Below are positions 36,664-46,043 of a stretch of 64,000 bases of DNA, one piece after another. This DNA comes from Rhizobium album (GTDB lineage Bacteria; Pseudomonadota; Alphaproteobacteria; Rhizobiales; Rhizobiaceae). A program made the position numbers and the translations under genes. Below the pieces are notes generated by a model. That model was not told where the DNA came from. It did no database searches and saw only the letters and a list, made by a program, of their open reading frames with translations. Position 1 is the first letter of the stretch. Every line of letters begins with the position of its first letter. The stretch is taken from positions 152,143 to 216,142 of the forward strand of contig NZ_QFBC01000010.1 in the NCBI RefSeq assembly GCF_003122325.1, given 5' to 3'.

Positions 36664-38154
36664 ATGACCAAGATCAACAAGGCCGCCTGCATCGGCGGCG
36701 GCGTCATCGGCGGGGCCTGGGCGGCCCGCTTCCTGCTCGGCGGCATCGATGTCGCCATGTTCGACCCGCATCCGGAGGCCGAGCGCATCGTCGGCGAGGT
36801 GCTGGCCAATGCCGAACGCGCCTATGCGATGATGACCATGGCGCCGCTGCCGCCCAAGGGCAAGCTCACCTTCGTCAGGAGCATCGAGGAAGCCGTGCAA
36901 GGTGCTGACTGGATTCAGGAAAGCGTGCCCGAGCGCGTCGACCTCAAGCGCGGCGTCATCACCCAGATCGATGCGGCCGCCGACCCCAAGGCGCTAATCG
37001 GCTCCTCCACCTCGGGCATCCTGCCGACCGACCTGCAGCGTGACATGAAGCATCCCGAGCGCATGTTCGTCGCCCATCCCTACAACCCGGTCTACCTGCT
37101 GCCGCTCGCCGAACTCGTCGGCGGCGAGAAGACCTCGAAGGAAACGCTGGAAGAGGCCAAGGCGAAGCTCGCCACCGTCGGCATGAAGGGCGTCATCCTC
37201 AAGAAGGAGATCGAAGCCTTCGTCGGCGACCGCCTGCTGGAAGCAGTCTGGCGCGAAGGCCTGTGGCTTATCAAGGACGACATCTGCGATACCGAAACGC
37301 TCGACGACGTCATCCGCTACTCCTTCGGTATGCGTTGGGCACAGATGGGCATGTTCGAGACCTACCGCATCGCCGGCGGCGAAGCCGGCATGCGCCATTT
37401 CATCGCCCAGTTCGGTCCCTGCCTCTCCTGGCCCTGGACCAAGCTGATGGACGTCGTCGACCTGACGCCGGAGCTCGTGGACAAGATCGCCGACCAGTCC
37501 GACGCCCAGTCCGGCGCCCGCGGCATCCGCGAGCTGGAACGCATCCGCGACCAGAACCTCGTCGGCATCATGCATGCGCTGAAGGGCGGCGACGAAGGTC
37601 GCGGCTGGGGCGCCGGCAAGCTGCTCGCCGAATTCGAGGATTATCTCTGGGCCAATGCCAGGAAGGTCGACAAGGATCTCGGCGAGGCGCAGCCGATCCG
37701 CATCATCGACACCAAGGTCAGCGCCGCCTGGGTGGACTACAACAACCACATGACCGAGCACCGCTACCTGCAGGTGTTCGGCGATACCTCGGACGGCATC
37801 CTGCGGCTGATCGGCGTCGATCTCGACTATGTCCGCGACGGCCACAGCTACTATACGGTGGAAACCCATATCCGCAATCTCGGCGAAGCAAAGCTCGGCG
37901 ACGCGCTCTATTCCACCTGCCAGGTGCTGTCGAGCGACGAGAAGCGGCTGCATATCTTCTCGACCATCTACAACAAGGCGACGAACGAGGCGGTTGCCAC
38001 GGCCGAACAGATGATGCTGCATGTCGACTCCAAGGCCGGCAAGGCGGTTTCGGCGCCGGAAAGCGTGCTGTCGAAGCTGCGCGCCATCACCGAGGCGCAT
38101 GCCAGCCTGCCGAAGCCCGAGGGGGTCGGGCGTGCGGTCGGGCAGAAGCGGTAA
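36664..38154 (+). CDS. lcdH: L-carnitine 3-dehydrogenase fused to a betainyl-CoA thioesterase
   Basis: This 496-residue two-domain protein has a hydroxyacyl-CoA-dehydrogenase-type N-terminal domain (about 1-320; NAD motif GGGVIGGAW at 11-19, FVAHPYNPVYLLPL). A hotdog thioesterase domain follows from about 340 (AAWVDYNNHMTEHRYLQVF). The first oxidises L-carnitine to 3-dehydrocarnitine; the second hydrolyses betainyl-CoA to glycine betaine after BKACE has acted. The fusion is the known Sinorhizobium form, while Pseudomonas has separate genes. Start ATG 36664 is preceded by the repeat element; GCGGAAAAC gives only a weak ribosome site. Confidence 0.9.
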   Translation: MTKINKAACIGGGVIGGAWAARFLLGGIDVAMFDPHPEAERIVGEVLANAERAYAMMTMAPLPPKGKLTFVRSIEEAVQGADWIQESVPERVDLKRGVITQIDAAADPKALIGSSTSGILPTDLQRDMKHPERMFVAHPYNPVYLLPLAELVGGEKTSKETLEEAKAKLATVGMKGVILKKEIEAFVGDRLLEAVWREGLWLIKDDICDTETLDDVIRYSFGMRWAQMGMFETYRIAGGEAGMRHFIAQFGPCLSWPWTKLMDVVDLTPELVDKIADQSDAQSGARGIRELERIRDQNLVGIMHALKGGDEGRGWGAGKLLAEFEDYLWANARKVDKDLGEAQPIRIIDTKVSAAWVDYNNHMTEHRYLQVFGDTSDGILRLIGVDLDYVRDGHSYYTVETHIRNLGEAKLGDALYSTCQVLSSDEKRLHIFSTIYNKATNEAVATAEQMMLHVDSKAGKAVSAPESVLSKLRAITEAHASLPKPEGVGRAVGQKR

Positions 38155-38162
38155 GAGGCATC

Positions 38163-38204
38163 AAGGGGGCTGCAAGGCCCCCTTATCTGGCCCCAAGGGC
38201 CACC
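38163..38204 (+). other. Two hairpins after lcdH
   Basis: AAGGGGGC/GCCCCCTT (38163-38184) is a perfect 8-bp stem nine bases past the lcdH stop, followed by TGGCCC/GGGCCA. No T-run follows; an intercistronic processing or attenuation element is likely. The sequence resembles a fragment of the mosaic repeat. Confidence 0.5.
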
Positions 38205-38256
38205 TTCTCTCCGCTGGGGAAGGAAAGCCCACATAGGAATAGGAGGGAGAACAACA

Positions 38257-39417
38257 ATGAATTTCGGATTGACCGACGAGCAGGAAATGATCGTCAAGAC
38301 CGTGCGGGATTTCGTCGAGACCGAAATCTATCCGCATGAGGACGAAGTGGAGCGCACCGGCTTCGTGCCGCCGGAACTCGGCCAGGAAATTGCCCGCAAA
38401 TGCAAGGACATCGGCTTCTTCGGCTGCAATTTCCCGGAAGACGTCGGCGGCGCCGGCCTCGATCACACGACCTTCACCCTTGTCGAGCGCGAGCTGGGTC
38501 GCGGCTCCATGGGCCTCACCGTGTTTTTCGGCCGCCCCTCCGGCATCCTGATGGCCTGCAACGACGAGCAGCGTGAAAAATACCTGCTGCCAGCGGTCAA
38601 GGGCGACAAGTTCGATGCGCTCGCCATGACCGAGCCGGATGCCGGCTCCGACGTGCGCGGTATGAAGTGTTTCGCCAGGCAAGACGGCGACGACTGGGTG
38701 GTCAATGGCAGCAAACACTTCATCAGCCATGCCAACATCGCCGATTTCGTCATCGTCTTCATCGCCACCGGCGAGGAGCAGACGCCGCGCGGCCCGAAAA
38801 AGCTGATCACCTGCTTCCTCGTCGACCGCGGCACGCCCGGTTTCGAGATCCGCGACGGCTACAATTCCGTCTCGCACCGCGGCTACAAGAACTGCATCCT
38901 GACCTTCGACGAATGCCGCCTGCCCTCCTCCCAGATCCTCGGCGAGCTGCACAAGGGGTTTGACATCGCCAACGACTGGCTCTACGCCACCCGCATCACC
39001 GTCGCCGCCACCTCCGTCGGCCGCGCCCGGCGCGTCTTCGACTACGCCCTGCCCTATGCGGCCGAGCGCAAGCAGTTCGGCAAGCCGATCGGCGCCAACC
39101 AGGGCGTTTCCTTCAAGCTCGCCGACATGATCACCTCGATCGATGCCGCCGACTACCTGACGCTCGCCGCCGCCTGGCGGCTCGACCAGGGCCTGCCGGC
39201 CAACCGCGAGATCGCCTCGGCAAAAGTCTTCGCCACCGAGATGCTCGCCAAGGTCACCGACGAGGCGATCCAGATCTTCGGCGGCATGGGCCTGATGGAC
39301 GACCTTCCGCTCGCCCGCTTCTGGCGCGACGCCCGCGTCGAGCGCATCTGGGACGGCACCTCGGAAATCCAGCGCCACATCATCAGCCGCGACCTGCTGC
39401 GGCCGTTCGGAGCGTAA
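38257..39417 (+). CDS. Acyl-CoA dehydrogenase, probable gamma-butyrobetainyl-CoA dehydrogenase
   Basis: This 386-residue flavin enzyme of the ACAD family has MTEPDAGSDVRGM (FAD-binding), the C-terminal FGGMGLMDDLPLARFWRDARVERIWDGTSEIQR and the usual three domains. The residue aligned with the catalytic glutamate of medium-chain enzymes (IYEGTS) is Asp in IWDGTS, which is unusual. In this locus it would oxidise gamma-butyrobetainyl-CoA to crotonobetainyl-CoA. It is followed after three bases by the CoA ligase gene. GGAGGGAG precedes the ATG. The substrate is inferred from the neighbours. Confidence 0.87.
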   Translation: MNFGLTDEQEMIVKTVRDFVETEIYPHEDEVERTGFVPPELGQEIARKCKDIGFFGCNFPEDVGGAGLDHTTFTLVERELGRGSMGLTVFFGRPSGILMACNDEQREKYLLPAVKGDKFDALAMTEPDAGSDVRGMKCFARQDGDDWVVNGSKHFISHANIADFVIVFIATGEEQTPRGPKKLITCFLVDRGTPGFEIRDGYNSVSHRGYKNCILTFDECRLPSSQILGELHKGFDIANDWLYATRITVAATSVGRARRVFDYALPYAAERKQFGKPIGANQGVSFKLADMITSIDAADYLTLAAAWRLDQGLPANREIASAKVFATEMLAKVTDEAIQIFGGMGLMDDLPLARFWRDARVERIWDGTSEIQRHIISRDLLRPFGA

Positions 39418-39420
39418 GGC

Positions 39421-41499
39421 ATGGTCAAGCAGCTTGCTCCCGGTTCCCTCGACCGGCTGATCCGCCCGAAATCCATCGCCGTCTTCGGCGGCAAGGAGGC
39501 CGGCCGCGTCGTCGAGCAATCCCGGAAGATGGGATACAAGGGCGACATCTGGCCGGTGCATCCCACCAAGGACGAGGTGCACGGCTACAAATGCTATCGT
39601 TCCGTCGCCGACCTGCCGGCCGCCCCTGATGCCGCCTTCGTCGGCGTCAACCGCGGCCTGACCATCGACATCATGCGCCAGCTCTCCGAGCGCGGTGCCG
39701 GCGGCGCCATCTGTTATGCCTCCGGCTTCTCCGAAGCCGTCAAGGAACTGCCTGACGGCGACGAACTGCAGGCGAAGCTGGTCGAGGCCGCCGGCGACAT
39801 GGCCGTCGTCGGCCCGAACTGCTACGGTTTCATCAACATGCTGGACGGCGCGCTTCTGTGGCCCGACCAGCACGGCATGGTGCGCACCGAGCGCGGCGTC
39901 GCGGTGCTGACGCAATCCTCCAACATCGCCTGCAACATCTCGATGCAGATGCGCGGCCTGCCGCTCGCCTACCTGATGACCGCCGGCAACCAGGCGCAGA
40001 CCGGCCTCTCGGCACTGGCCGTCGCGGCGCTGGAAGATCCGCGCGTCACAGCAGTGGGCCTGCATATCGAGGGTTTCGATGATCTCGAAACGCTGGAACT
40101 GCTCGGCCGCCGCGCCCGCGAGCTGAAGAAGCCGGTCGTGGCGCTGAAGATGGGCAAGTCGGAAGCCGCCCAGAAGGCGACGGTGTCGCACACCGCATCG
40201 CTCGCCGGCAACGACACCGTCTCCGGCGCGGTCTTGGAACGGCTCGGCATCGGCCGGGTGAAGTCGCTGCCCGAGCTTCTGGAAACGTTGAAACTGCTGC
40301 ATGTCGTCGGCACGCTGGAGAGCAACGCCATCTCCTCGATGAGCTGCTCCGGCGGCGAGGCCTCGCTGATCGCCGACAGCGCCGTCGGCCGCAACGTCGA
40401 TTTCCGCGACCTGAAGCCGGAACAATACCAGCCGCTGCGCGACACGCTCGGCGCCATGGTGACGATCTCCAATCCGCTCGACTACCACACCTTCGTCTGG
40501 GGCAACGGCGAGAAGCAGACGCTGGCCTTCTCGACTATGATGCAGGGTGGTTATGCGCTGAACCTCGTCATCCTCGATTTCCCGCGCTCCGACCGCTGCG
40601 ACCCGGTCGACTGGATGACTACCGTGAACGCCGTCATTGCCGCCCACAAGGCAACCGGCGCCAATGCCGGCATCGTCGCTTCCATGGGCGAGAACCTGCC
40701 GGAAGACGTGGCGACGACGCTGGTGGAAAACGGCGTCGTTCCCTTCATGGGCATCGACGAGGCGCTTGCTGCAGCCGAGACGGCGGCGGCCATCGCCGTC
40801 GCCTGGGCGAAACCATCGCAGGAACCGCTTCTCAAGTCGGAATTGATCGATGGCGACAGCATCACGGTGACGGAAGCCGATGCCAAGGCCGAACTTGCGG
40901 CCGCCGGCATGCCGGTGCCGAAGGGCTGGATCGCCGAAACGCCGGAGGAGGCCGTCCGCGGCGCCGAAATGATCGGTTTCCCGGTGGCGTTGAAGGGCCT
41001 CGGCGTCGCCCACAAGACCGAGGCGGGCGCCGTAAAGCTGAACCTGGCGACACCGGATGCCGTGCAGCAGGCCGCCGAAACGATGAAGGACGTCGCCAGC
41101 GGTTTCCTGGTCGAAAAGATGGTCGGCAAGCCGGTGGCGGAAATCATCATCGGCGCCATGCGCGACCCGGTCGCCGGCCCGGTGCTGACGGTCGGTGCCG
41201 GTGGAATTCTAGTGGAACTGCTGGACGATGCCGCTCTGCTGACGCTGCCGACGACACCGGCCAATATCCGCTCCGCCATCGCCGGCCTGAAGGTTTCGAA
41301 GCTGCTCGGCGGTTATCGCGGCCAGCCGAAAGGCGATATCGTCGCTCTTGTCGCCGCCGTCGCATCAGCGGCAGATTATGTCGTTTCAAACGCTTCAAAC
41401 ATCGAAGAACTGGATATCAATCCTGTGATGGTATTGCCCGTAGGCCAGGGAGTGGTCGCGGCGGATGCCCTGATCAGGCGAAGGAGGAAAGCATCATGA
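39421..41499 (+). CDS. ADP-forming acyl-CoA synthetase (fused alpha-beta, ATP-grasp)
   Basis: This 692-residue ligase has an N-terminal CoA-binding Rossmann domain (LIRPKSIAVFGGKEAGRVV), a flavodoxin-like ligase domain carrying the phosphohistidine His257 (SHTASLAGND) and a C-terminal ATP-grasp domain (about 460-690; FPVALKGLGVAHKTEAGAVKLNL). It makes acyl-CoA from acid, CoA and ATP with ADP and phosphate as products. It is here the likely activator of gamma-butyrobetaine, crotonobetaine or carnitine in place of AMP-forming CaiC. Its stop overlaps the hydratase start by four bases. Confidence 0.88.
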   Translation: MVKQLAPGSLDRLIRPKSIAVFGGKEAGRVVEQSRKMGYKGDIWPVHPTKDEVHGYKCYRSVADLPAAPDAAFVGVNRGLTIDIMRQLSERGAGGAICYASGFSEAVKELPDGDELQAKLVEAAGDMAVVGPNCYGFINMLDGALLWPDQHGMVRTERGVAVLTQSSNIACNISMQMRGLPLAYLMTAGNQAQTGLSALAVAALEDPRVTAVGLHIEGFDDLETLELLGRRARELKKPVVALKMGKSEAAQKATVSHTASLAGNDTVSGAVLERLGIGRVKSLPELLETLKLLHVVGTLESNAISSMSCSGGEASLIADSAVGRNVDFRDLKPEQYQPLRDTLGAMVTISNPLDYHTFVWGNGEKQTLAFSTMMQGGYALNLVILDFPRSDRCDPVDWMTTVNAVIAAHKATGANAGIVASMGENLPEDVATTLVENGVVPFMGIDEALAAAETAAAIAVAWAKPSQEPLLKSELIDGDSITVTEADAKAELAAAGMPVPKGWIAETPEEAVRGAEMIGFPVALKGLGVAHKTEAGAVKLNLATPDAVQQAAETMKDVASGFLVEKMVGKPVAEIIIGAMRDPVAGPVLTVGAGGILVELLDDAALLTLPTTPANIRSAIAGLKVSKLLGGYRGQPKGDIVALVAAVASAADYVVSNASNIEELDINPVMVLPVGQGVVAADALIRRRRKAS

Positions 41500-42278
41500 G
41501 CGACCCCGTTCGCACTCGACGCGTCGGCGGCATTCTCGAAGTCACCATGGACCGACCGAAGGCCAATGCCATCGATTTCCCGACCAGCCGCAAGATGGGC
41601 GAGATCTTTCGCGATTTCCGCGACGATCCCGAATTGCGCGTCGCCATCATCACCGGCGCCGGCGAAAAATTCTTCTGCGCCGGCTGGGACCTGAAGGCGG
41701 CCGCGGCCGGCGATGCGCCAGACGGCGATTACGGCGTCGGCGGTTTCGGCGGCATGCAGGAACTGCGCGACCTCAACAAGCCGATCATCGCGGCGATCAA
41801 CGGCATCTGCTGCGGCGGTGGCTTCGAGATCGCCCTGTCCACGGACCTGATCCTCGCCGCCGAACACGCGACCTTCGCCCTGCCGGAAATCCGCTCCGGC
41901 ACGGTTGCGGATGCCGCCTCGATCAAGCTGCCGAAGCGCATTCCCTATCACATCGCCATGGACATGTTGTTCACCGGTCGCTGGCTGGATGCGCAGGAAG
42001 GCAACCGATGGGGTTTCGTCAACGAGATCCTGCCCGCCGACAAGCTGATGGAGCGCGCCTGGGAACTCGCCCGCCTGCTCGAAAGCGGCCCGCCGCTCGT
42101 CTATGCGGCCATCAAGGAAGTGGTCCGCGTCGCCGAAGGCTCGGACTTCCAGACGGCGATGAACAAGATAACCCAGCGCCAATTGCGCACCGTCGATATC
42201 CTCTATTCCAGCGAGGACCAGCTGGAAGGCGCCGTCGCCTTTGCGGAAAAGCGCGATCCGGTGTGGAAAGGAAAGTAA
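41496..42278 (+). CDS. caiD: CaiD-like carnitinyl-CoA dehydratase (enoyl-CoA hydratase family)
   Basis: This 260-residue crotonase-fold enzyme has oxyanion-hole segments FFCAGWDLKAAA and INGICCGGGFEIAL. The C-terminal FAEKRDPVWKGK is nearly the same as the tail of E. coli CaiD, and the FCAGWDLKAAAAGDAPDGDYGVGGFGGM block is also CaiD-like. It should hydrate crotonobetainyl-CoA to L-carnitinyl-CoA. Translation is coupled to the CoA ligase by ATGA overlap. Together with the ACAD and lcdH it completes a route from gamma-butyrobetaine to glycine betaine. Confidence 0.88.
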   Translation: MSDPVRTRRVGGILEVTMDRPKANAIDFPTSRKMGEIFRDFRDDPELRVAIITGAGEKFFCAGWDLKAAAAGDAPDGDYGVGGFGGMQELRDLNKPIIAAINGICCGGGFEIALSTDLILAAEHATFALPEIRSGTVADAASIKLPKRIPYHIAMDMLFTGRWLDAQEGNRWGFVNEILPADKLMERAWELARLLESGPPLVYAAIKEVVRVAEGSDFQTAMNKITQRQLRTVDILYSSEDQLEGAVAFAEKRDPVWKGK

Positions 42279-42291
42279 ACGAAAGCTTGAC

Positions 42292-42310
42292 CCCGCAATG
42301 AATTTGCGGG
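42292..42310 (+). other. Intercistronic hairpin after caiD
   Basis: CCCGCAA and TTGCGGG form a perfect 7-bp stem with loop TGAAT, followed by CCTAATC, so no T-run. It may stabilise the upstream mRNA or attenuate entry into the importer genes. Confidence 0.4.
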
Positions 42311-42424
42311 CCTAATCACCGGCAAGCCGCCCGAGGAGAAGAGGAAAATCCTTGGGAACAACGGCTTGAAGGTGACCGATCATCATAAAAAGAACAGATC
42401 ACCACAAAGAAAGGGAACAGGGAA

Positions 42425-44014
42425 ATGAACGATTTTACCAAATATCTCGCAGGTCGCGTCACCGCCGGGGGCATGAACCGCCGCGAGTTCATGGGCCGCG
42501 CCATGGCTGCCGGCCTGACGCTGACGGCAGCGACCCATCTGTTTGCCGCAAGCGCCGAGGCGCAGGAGCCCAAGAAGGGCGGCACGCTGAAGCTCGGCCT
42601 CGAAGGTGCGGCGGCGACCGACTCCAAGGACCCGGCAAAGGCGCTGTCGCAGTTCATGTTCGTCGTCGGCCGCTGCTGGGGCGACATGCTGGTGGAATCC
42701 GAGCCGCTGACCGGCGCGCCCGTACCGGCGCTGGCCGAATCCTGGGAACCGTCCGCCGATGCGGCAACCTGGACCTTCAAGATCCGCAAGGGCGTCAAGT
42801 TCCACAACGGCAAGGACCTGACGGTCGATGACGTCATCGCCACGTTGAAGCGCCACACCGACGAGAAGTCGGAATCCGGCGCGCTCGGCGTCATGAAGTC
42901 GATCAAGGAAGTCAAGGCCGACGGTGAAAACCTCGTCCTGACGCTCACCGAAGGCAACGCCGACATGCCGTTGCTGCTCACCGACTACCACCTCGTCATC
43001 CAGCCGAACGGCGGCCTCGACGATCCGAACGCGATGATCGGCACCGGTCCCTACAAGGTCGTGAACTTCGAAGCCGGCGTGCGCGCCACCTTCGAAAAGA
43101 ACGCCGAGGATTGGCGCAGCGACCGCGGTCACGTCGATTCCGTCGAGATCATCGCGATGAACGATGCGACCGCACGCATCGCCGCCCTGTCCTCCGGCCA
43201 GGTGCACTATATCAACCGCGTCGACCCGAAGACCGTCAGCCTGCTGAAGCGCGCGCCGAACGTCGAGATCCTCAACACCTCCGGCCGTGGCCACTACGTC
43301 TTCATCATGCATTGCAACACGGCGCCGTTCGACAATATCGACCTGCGCATGGCGTTGAAATACGCCATGGACCGCGAGACCATGGTGCAGAAGATCCTCG
43401 GCGGCTACGGCAAGGTCGGCAACGACTTCCCGATCAACGAAACCTATGCCCTCTTCCCGGAAGGCATCGAGCAGCGCGCCTACGATCCGGACAAGGCCTC
43501 CTTCCACTACAAGAAGTCCGGCCACAGCGGCCCGGTTCTGATGCGTACCTCGGAAGTCGCCTTCCCGGGCGCCGTCGATGCCGCAGTGCTCTACCAGGAT
43601 AGCGCCAAGAAGGCCGGCATCAACATCGAGGTCAAGCGCGAGCCGGGTGACGGCTACTGGTCGAACGTCTGGAACGTCCAGCCCTTCTCGACCTCGTACT
43701 GGGGCGGACGCCCGACTCAGGACCAGATGTATTCCACCGCCTATCTCTCGACGGCGGACTGGAACGACACCCGCTTCCTGCGCCCGGACTTCGACAAGAT
43801 CCTGCTCGAAGCCCGCGCCGAACTGGACGAGGCCAAGCGCAAGGACATGTACCGCACCATGGCGATGATGGTGCGCGACGAAGGCGGCCTGATCCTGCCG
43901 ATGTTCAACGACTTCGTGAATGCCTCCACCAAGCAGGTGAAGGGTTACGTCCACGACATCGGCAACGACATGTCGAACGGCTTCGTCGCCAGCCGCGTCT
44001 GGCTGGAAAGCTGA
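42425..44014 (+). CDS. ABC importer solute-binding protein, family 5 (peptide/opine type), Tat signal
   Basis: This 529-residue binding protein has a twin-arginine-type leader (MNRREFMGRAMAAGLTLTAATHLFAASAEA). The mature part is of the DppA/OppA fold (KKGGTLKLGLEG, AESWEPSADAATWTFKIRKGVKFHNGKDLTVDDVI). It lies directly after the carnitine enzymes, so its ligand is plausibly gamma-butyrobetaine, carnitine or a peptide/amide derivative; this is inference. AAAGGGAACAGGGA precedes ATG 42425. Confidence 0.88.
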   Translation: MNDFTKYLAGRVTAGGMNRREFMGRAMAAGLTLTAATHLFAASAEAQEPKKGGTLKLGLEGAAATDSKDPAKALSQFMFVVGRCWGDMLVESEPLTGAPVPALAESWEPSADAATWTFKIRKGVKFHNGKDLTVDDVIATLKRHTDEKSESGALGVMKSIKEVKADGENLVLTLTEGNADMPLLLTDYHLVIQPNGGLDDPNAMIGTGPYKVVNFEAGVRATFEKNAEDWRSDRGHVDSVEIIAMNDATARIAALSSGQVHYINRVDPKTVSLLKRAPNVEILNTSGRGHYVFIMHCNTAPFDNIDLRMALKYAMDRETMVQKILGGYGKVGNDFPINETYALFPEGIEQRAYDPDKASFHYKKSGHSGPVLMRTSEVAFPGAVDAAVLYQDSAKKAGINIEVKREPGDGYWSNVWNVQPFSTSYWGGRPTQDQMYSTAYLSTADWNDTRFLRPDFDKILLEARAELDEAKRKDMYRTMAMMVRDEGGLILPMFNDFVNASTKQVKGYVHDIGNDMSNGFVASRVWLES

Positions 44015-44029
44015 TCTGAAGACGGGCCT

Positions 44030-44125
44030 GAGCGCTATTCCAGCAAAAGTGCGCAGCGGTTTTGCGTCCGGAATTGCGTCAAAAGCATAGAGCATTCCTG
44101 CGTTTTCCAAAAAGCGGGAATGCTC
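44030..44125 (+). repeat. Rhizobial dispersed palindromic repeat
   Basis: A block of the type TTCCAGCAAAAGTGCGCAGC followed by GGTTTTGCGTCCGGAATTGC and GTCAAAA is a dispersed intergenic sequence I recognise from rhizobial genomes. It is followed by a 12-bp stem GAGCATTCCTGC/GCGGGAATGCTC (44090-44125, one G-U pair). Confidence 0.65.
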
Positions 44126-44149
44126 AGAAGGCCTGCGACACCAGGAATA

Positions 44150-44190
44150 CGTCTGCGGAGGCACTCTCCGCAGACGATCTTCGGTTTTCT
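44150..44190 (+). terminator. Attenuator/terminator hairpin between binding protein and permeases
   Basis: CGTCTGCGGAG and CTCCGCAGACG form a perfect 11-bp stem with loop GCACT, followed by ATCTTCGGTTTTCTTTC. Position and weak T-run suggest partial termination so that binding protein is made in excess. Confidence 0.6.
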
Positions 44191-44211
44191 TTCAGAGCGA
44201 GTGATCCGCCC

Positions 44212-45219
44212 ATGACCATGACGTCAGAGCCCAGCGGCTTGCCTGCGCGGAAATTCCGGGAGCGTTATCCGCTTCTGGCGCTGATCCTTCAGCGCCTGGG
44301 GTTGAGCGCCGTGCTCCTGCTTGCCGTTTCCGTGCTTATCTTTGCCGGCGTCGAGGCGCTGCCCGGCGATTTCGCCACCACCTATCTCGGCCAGTCGGCG
44401 ACGCCGCAGGCGGTTGAAAACATCCGCAGCCAGCTCGGCCTCGACCGGCCGGTGACGACCCGTTATTTCGAATGGCTCGGCAACGCCCTGCAGGGTGATT
44501 TCGGCACCTCCTGGGCCAGCCGCAACTCGGTCAGCGAGCAGATCGGCAACAGGCTCGGCAATTCGCTGTTCCTCGCCTTTTTCGCCGCGCTGGTCTCGGT
44601 GCCGCTGGCGATCGCCCTCGGCATGGTCTCGGTGCATTTCCGCAACCGGGTGCCGGACAAGGTCATCAACGTCATTTCGCTGGCGGCGATCTCGCTGCCG
44701 GAATTCTTCATCGGCTACCTGCTGATCCTGTTCTTCGCCGTCAATCTCGGCATCGCCACCTTCCCGGCAACGGTCTTCGAAGGCATGAGCTTCGTCGACC
44801 GGCTGAAGGCGATCGCACTGCCGGCGGCGACGCTGGTGCTCGTCGTGCTCGCCCACATGATGCGCATGACGCGGGCGGCGATCCTGTCGGTGATGTCGTC
44901 GGCCTATATGGAAACGGCGGAACTCAAGGGCCTCGGCGCCTTCCGCGCCATCGTCAAGCACGCCGCCCCGAACGCCATCGCGCCGATCGTCAACGTCGTG
45001 GCGCTCAACCTCGCCTATCTCGTCGTCGGCGTCGTGGTGGTCGAGGTGGTCTTCGTCTATCCCGGCATGGGGCAATACATGGTCGATGCCGTAACGGTGC
45101 GCGACATGCCGGTGGTGCAGGCTTGCGGCCTGATCTTCGCCGCCTTCTACATCCTGCTCAACATGCTGGCCGATATCATCGCCATCGTCGCCAATCCCAG
45201 ACTGAGGCACCCGAGATGA
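44212..45219 (+). CDS. DppB-like ABC permease
   Basis: This 335-residue inner-membrane permease has a long periplasmic loop after helix 1 (LPGDFATTYLGQSATPQAVENIRSQLGLDRP), typical of DppB/OppB. The EAA-like loop YMETAELKGLGAFRAIVKHAAPNA and terminal VFVYPGMGQYMVDAV are conserved. The start is ATG 44212 or 44218; neither has a strong ribosome site. Its stop overlaps the next permease start. Confidence 0.88.
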   Translation: MTMTSEPSGLPARKFRERYPLLALILQRLGLSAVLLLAVSVLIFAGVEALPGDFATTYLGQSATPQAVENIRSQLGLDRPVTTRYFEWLGNALQGDFGTSWASRNSVSEQIGNRLGNSLFLAFFAALVSVPLAIALGMVSVHFRNRVPDKVINVISLAAISLPEFFIGYLLILFFAVNLGIATFPATVFEGMSFVDRLKAIALPAATLVLVVLAHMMRMTRAAILSVMSSAYMETAELKGLGAFRAIVKHAAPNAIAPIVNVVALNLAYLVVGVVVVEVVFVYPGMGQYMVDAVTVRDMPVVQACGLIFAAFYILLNMLADIIAIVANPRLRHPR

Positions 45220-46043
45220 GATTGCGCGATATTCCCATCACCGCCTGGATCGGCATCGCCGGCATCGTGCTGGCCTTCATCTTCGCGATTTTCGCCCCCT
45301 GGCTCGCGCCGCATGGCGAAAGCGAAATCGTCGCCGGCGTCTGGGAGCCGATGGGGAACACCTACCTCCTCGGCACCGACAATCTCGGCCGCGACCTGCT
45401 TTCCCGCGTCATCTACGGCGCGCGCACGACACTCTTCGTGGCGCTCGCCGCCACGATCATCTCGTTTTCGCTCGGCATCCTGCTGTCGTTCACCGCCGCC
45501 GTCTCCCGCGGCATCATCGATACCGTCTTCTCGCGCTTCAACGACCTGATGATGTCGATCCCGACGCTGATCTTCGCGCTGGTGGTGCTGGCGGTTCTGC
45601 CGCAGAACCTGCTGATCCTGATCCTCGTCATGGCGGTGCTCGACAGCACCCGCGTCTACCGCCTCGGCCGCGCCGTGGCGCTCGACGTCGCCGTCATGGA
45701 ATTCGTCGAGGCCGCCAAGCTGCGCGGCGAAGGCCGGCTGTGGATCATCTTCCGCGAGATCCTGCCGAACACGCTGTCGCCGCTGCTGGCCGAATTCGGC
45801 CTGCGCTTCGCCTTCTCGATCCTGTTCCTCTCCACCCTCTCCTTCCTCGGCCTCGGCATCCAGCCGCCGGCCGCCGACTGGGGCGGCATGGTCAAGGACA
45901 ACAAGGACGGCATCATCTTCGGCATCCCGGCGGCGCTGGTCCCCGGCGGGGCGATTGCGGCGCTGGCGATCTGCGTCAACCTCGTCGTCGACTGGCTTTT
46001 GAAACGGACTTCCAGCCTCAAGGGAGGGCGCGGCGATGCCTGA
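45216..46043 (+). CDS. DppC-like ABC permease
   Basis: This 275-residue permease has GTDNLGRDLLSRVIYGARTTLFVAL (DppC signature) and the EAA loop FVEAAKLRGEGRLWIIFREILPNTLSPL. The terminal SFLGLGIQPPAADWGGMV is conserved in the family. ATGA overlap couples it to permease 1, and the ATPase gene starts eight bases before its stop. Confidence 0.9.
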   Translation: MRLRDIPITAWIGIAGIVLAFIFAIFAPWLAPHGESEIVAGVWEPMGNTYLLGTDNLGRDLLSRVIYGARTTLFVALAATIISFSLGILLSFTAAVSRGIIDTVFSRFNDLMMSIPTLIFALVVLAVLPQNLLILILVMAVLDSTRVYRLGRAVALDVAVMEFVEAAKLRGEGRLWIIFREILPNTLSPLLAEFGLRFAFSILFLSTLSFLGLGIQPPAADWGGMVKDNKDGIIFGIPAALVPGGAIAALAICVNLVVDWLLKRTSSLKGGRGDA

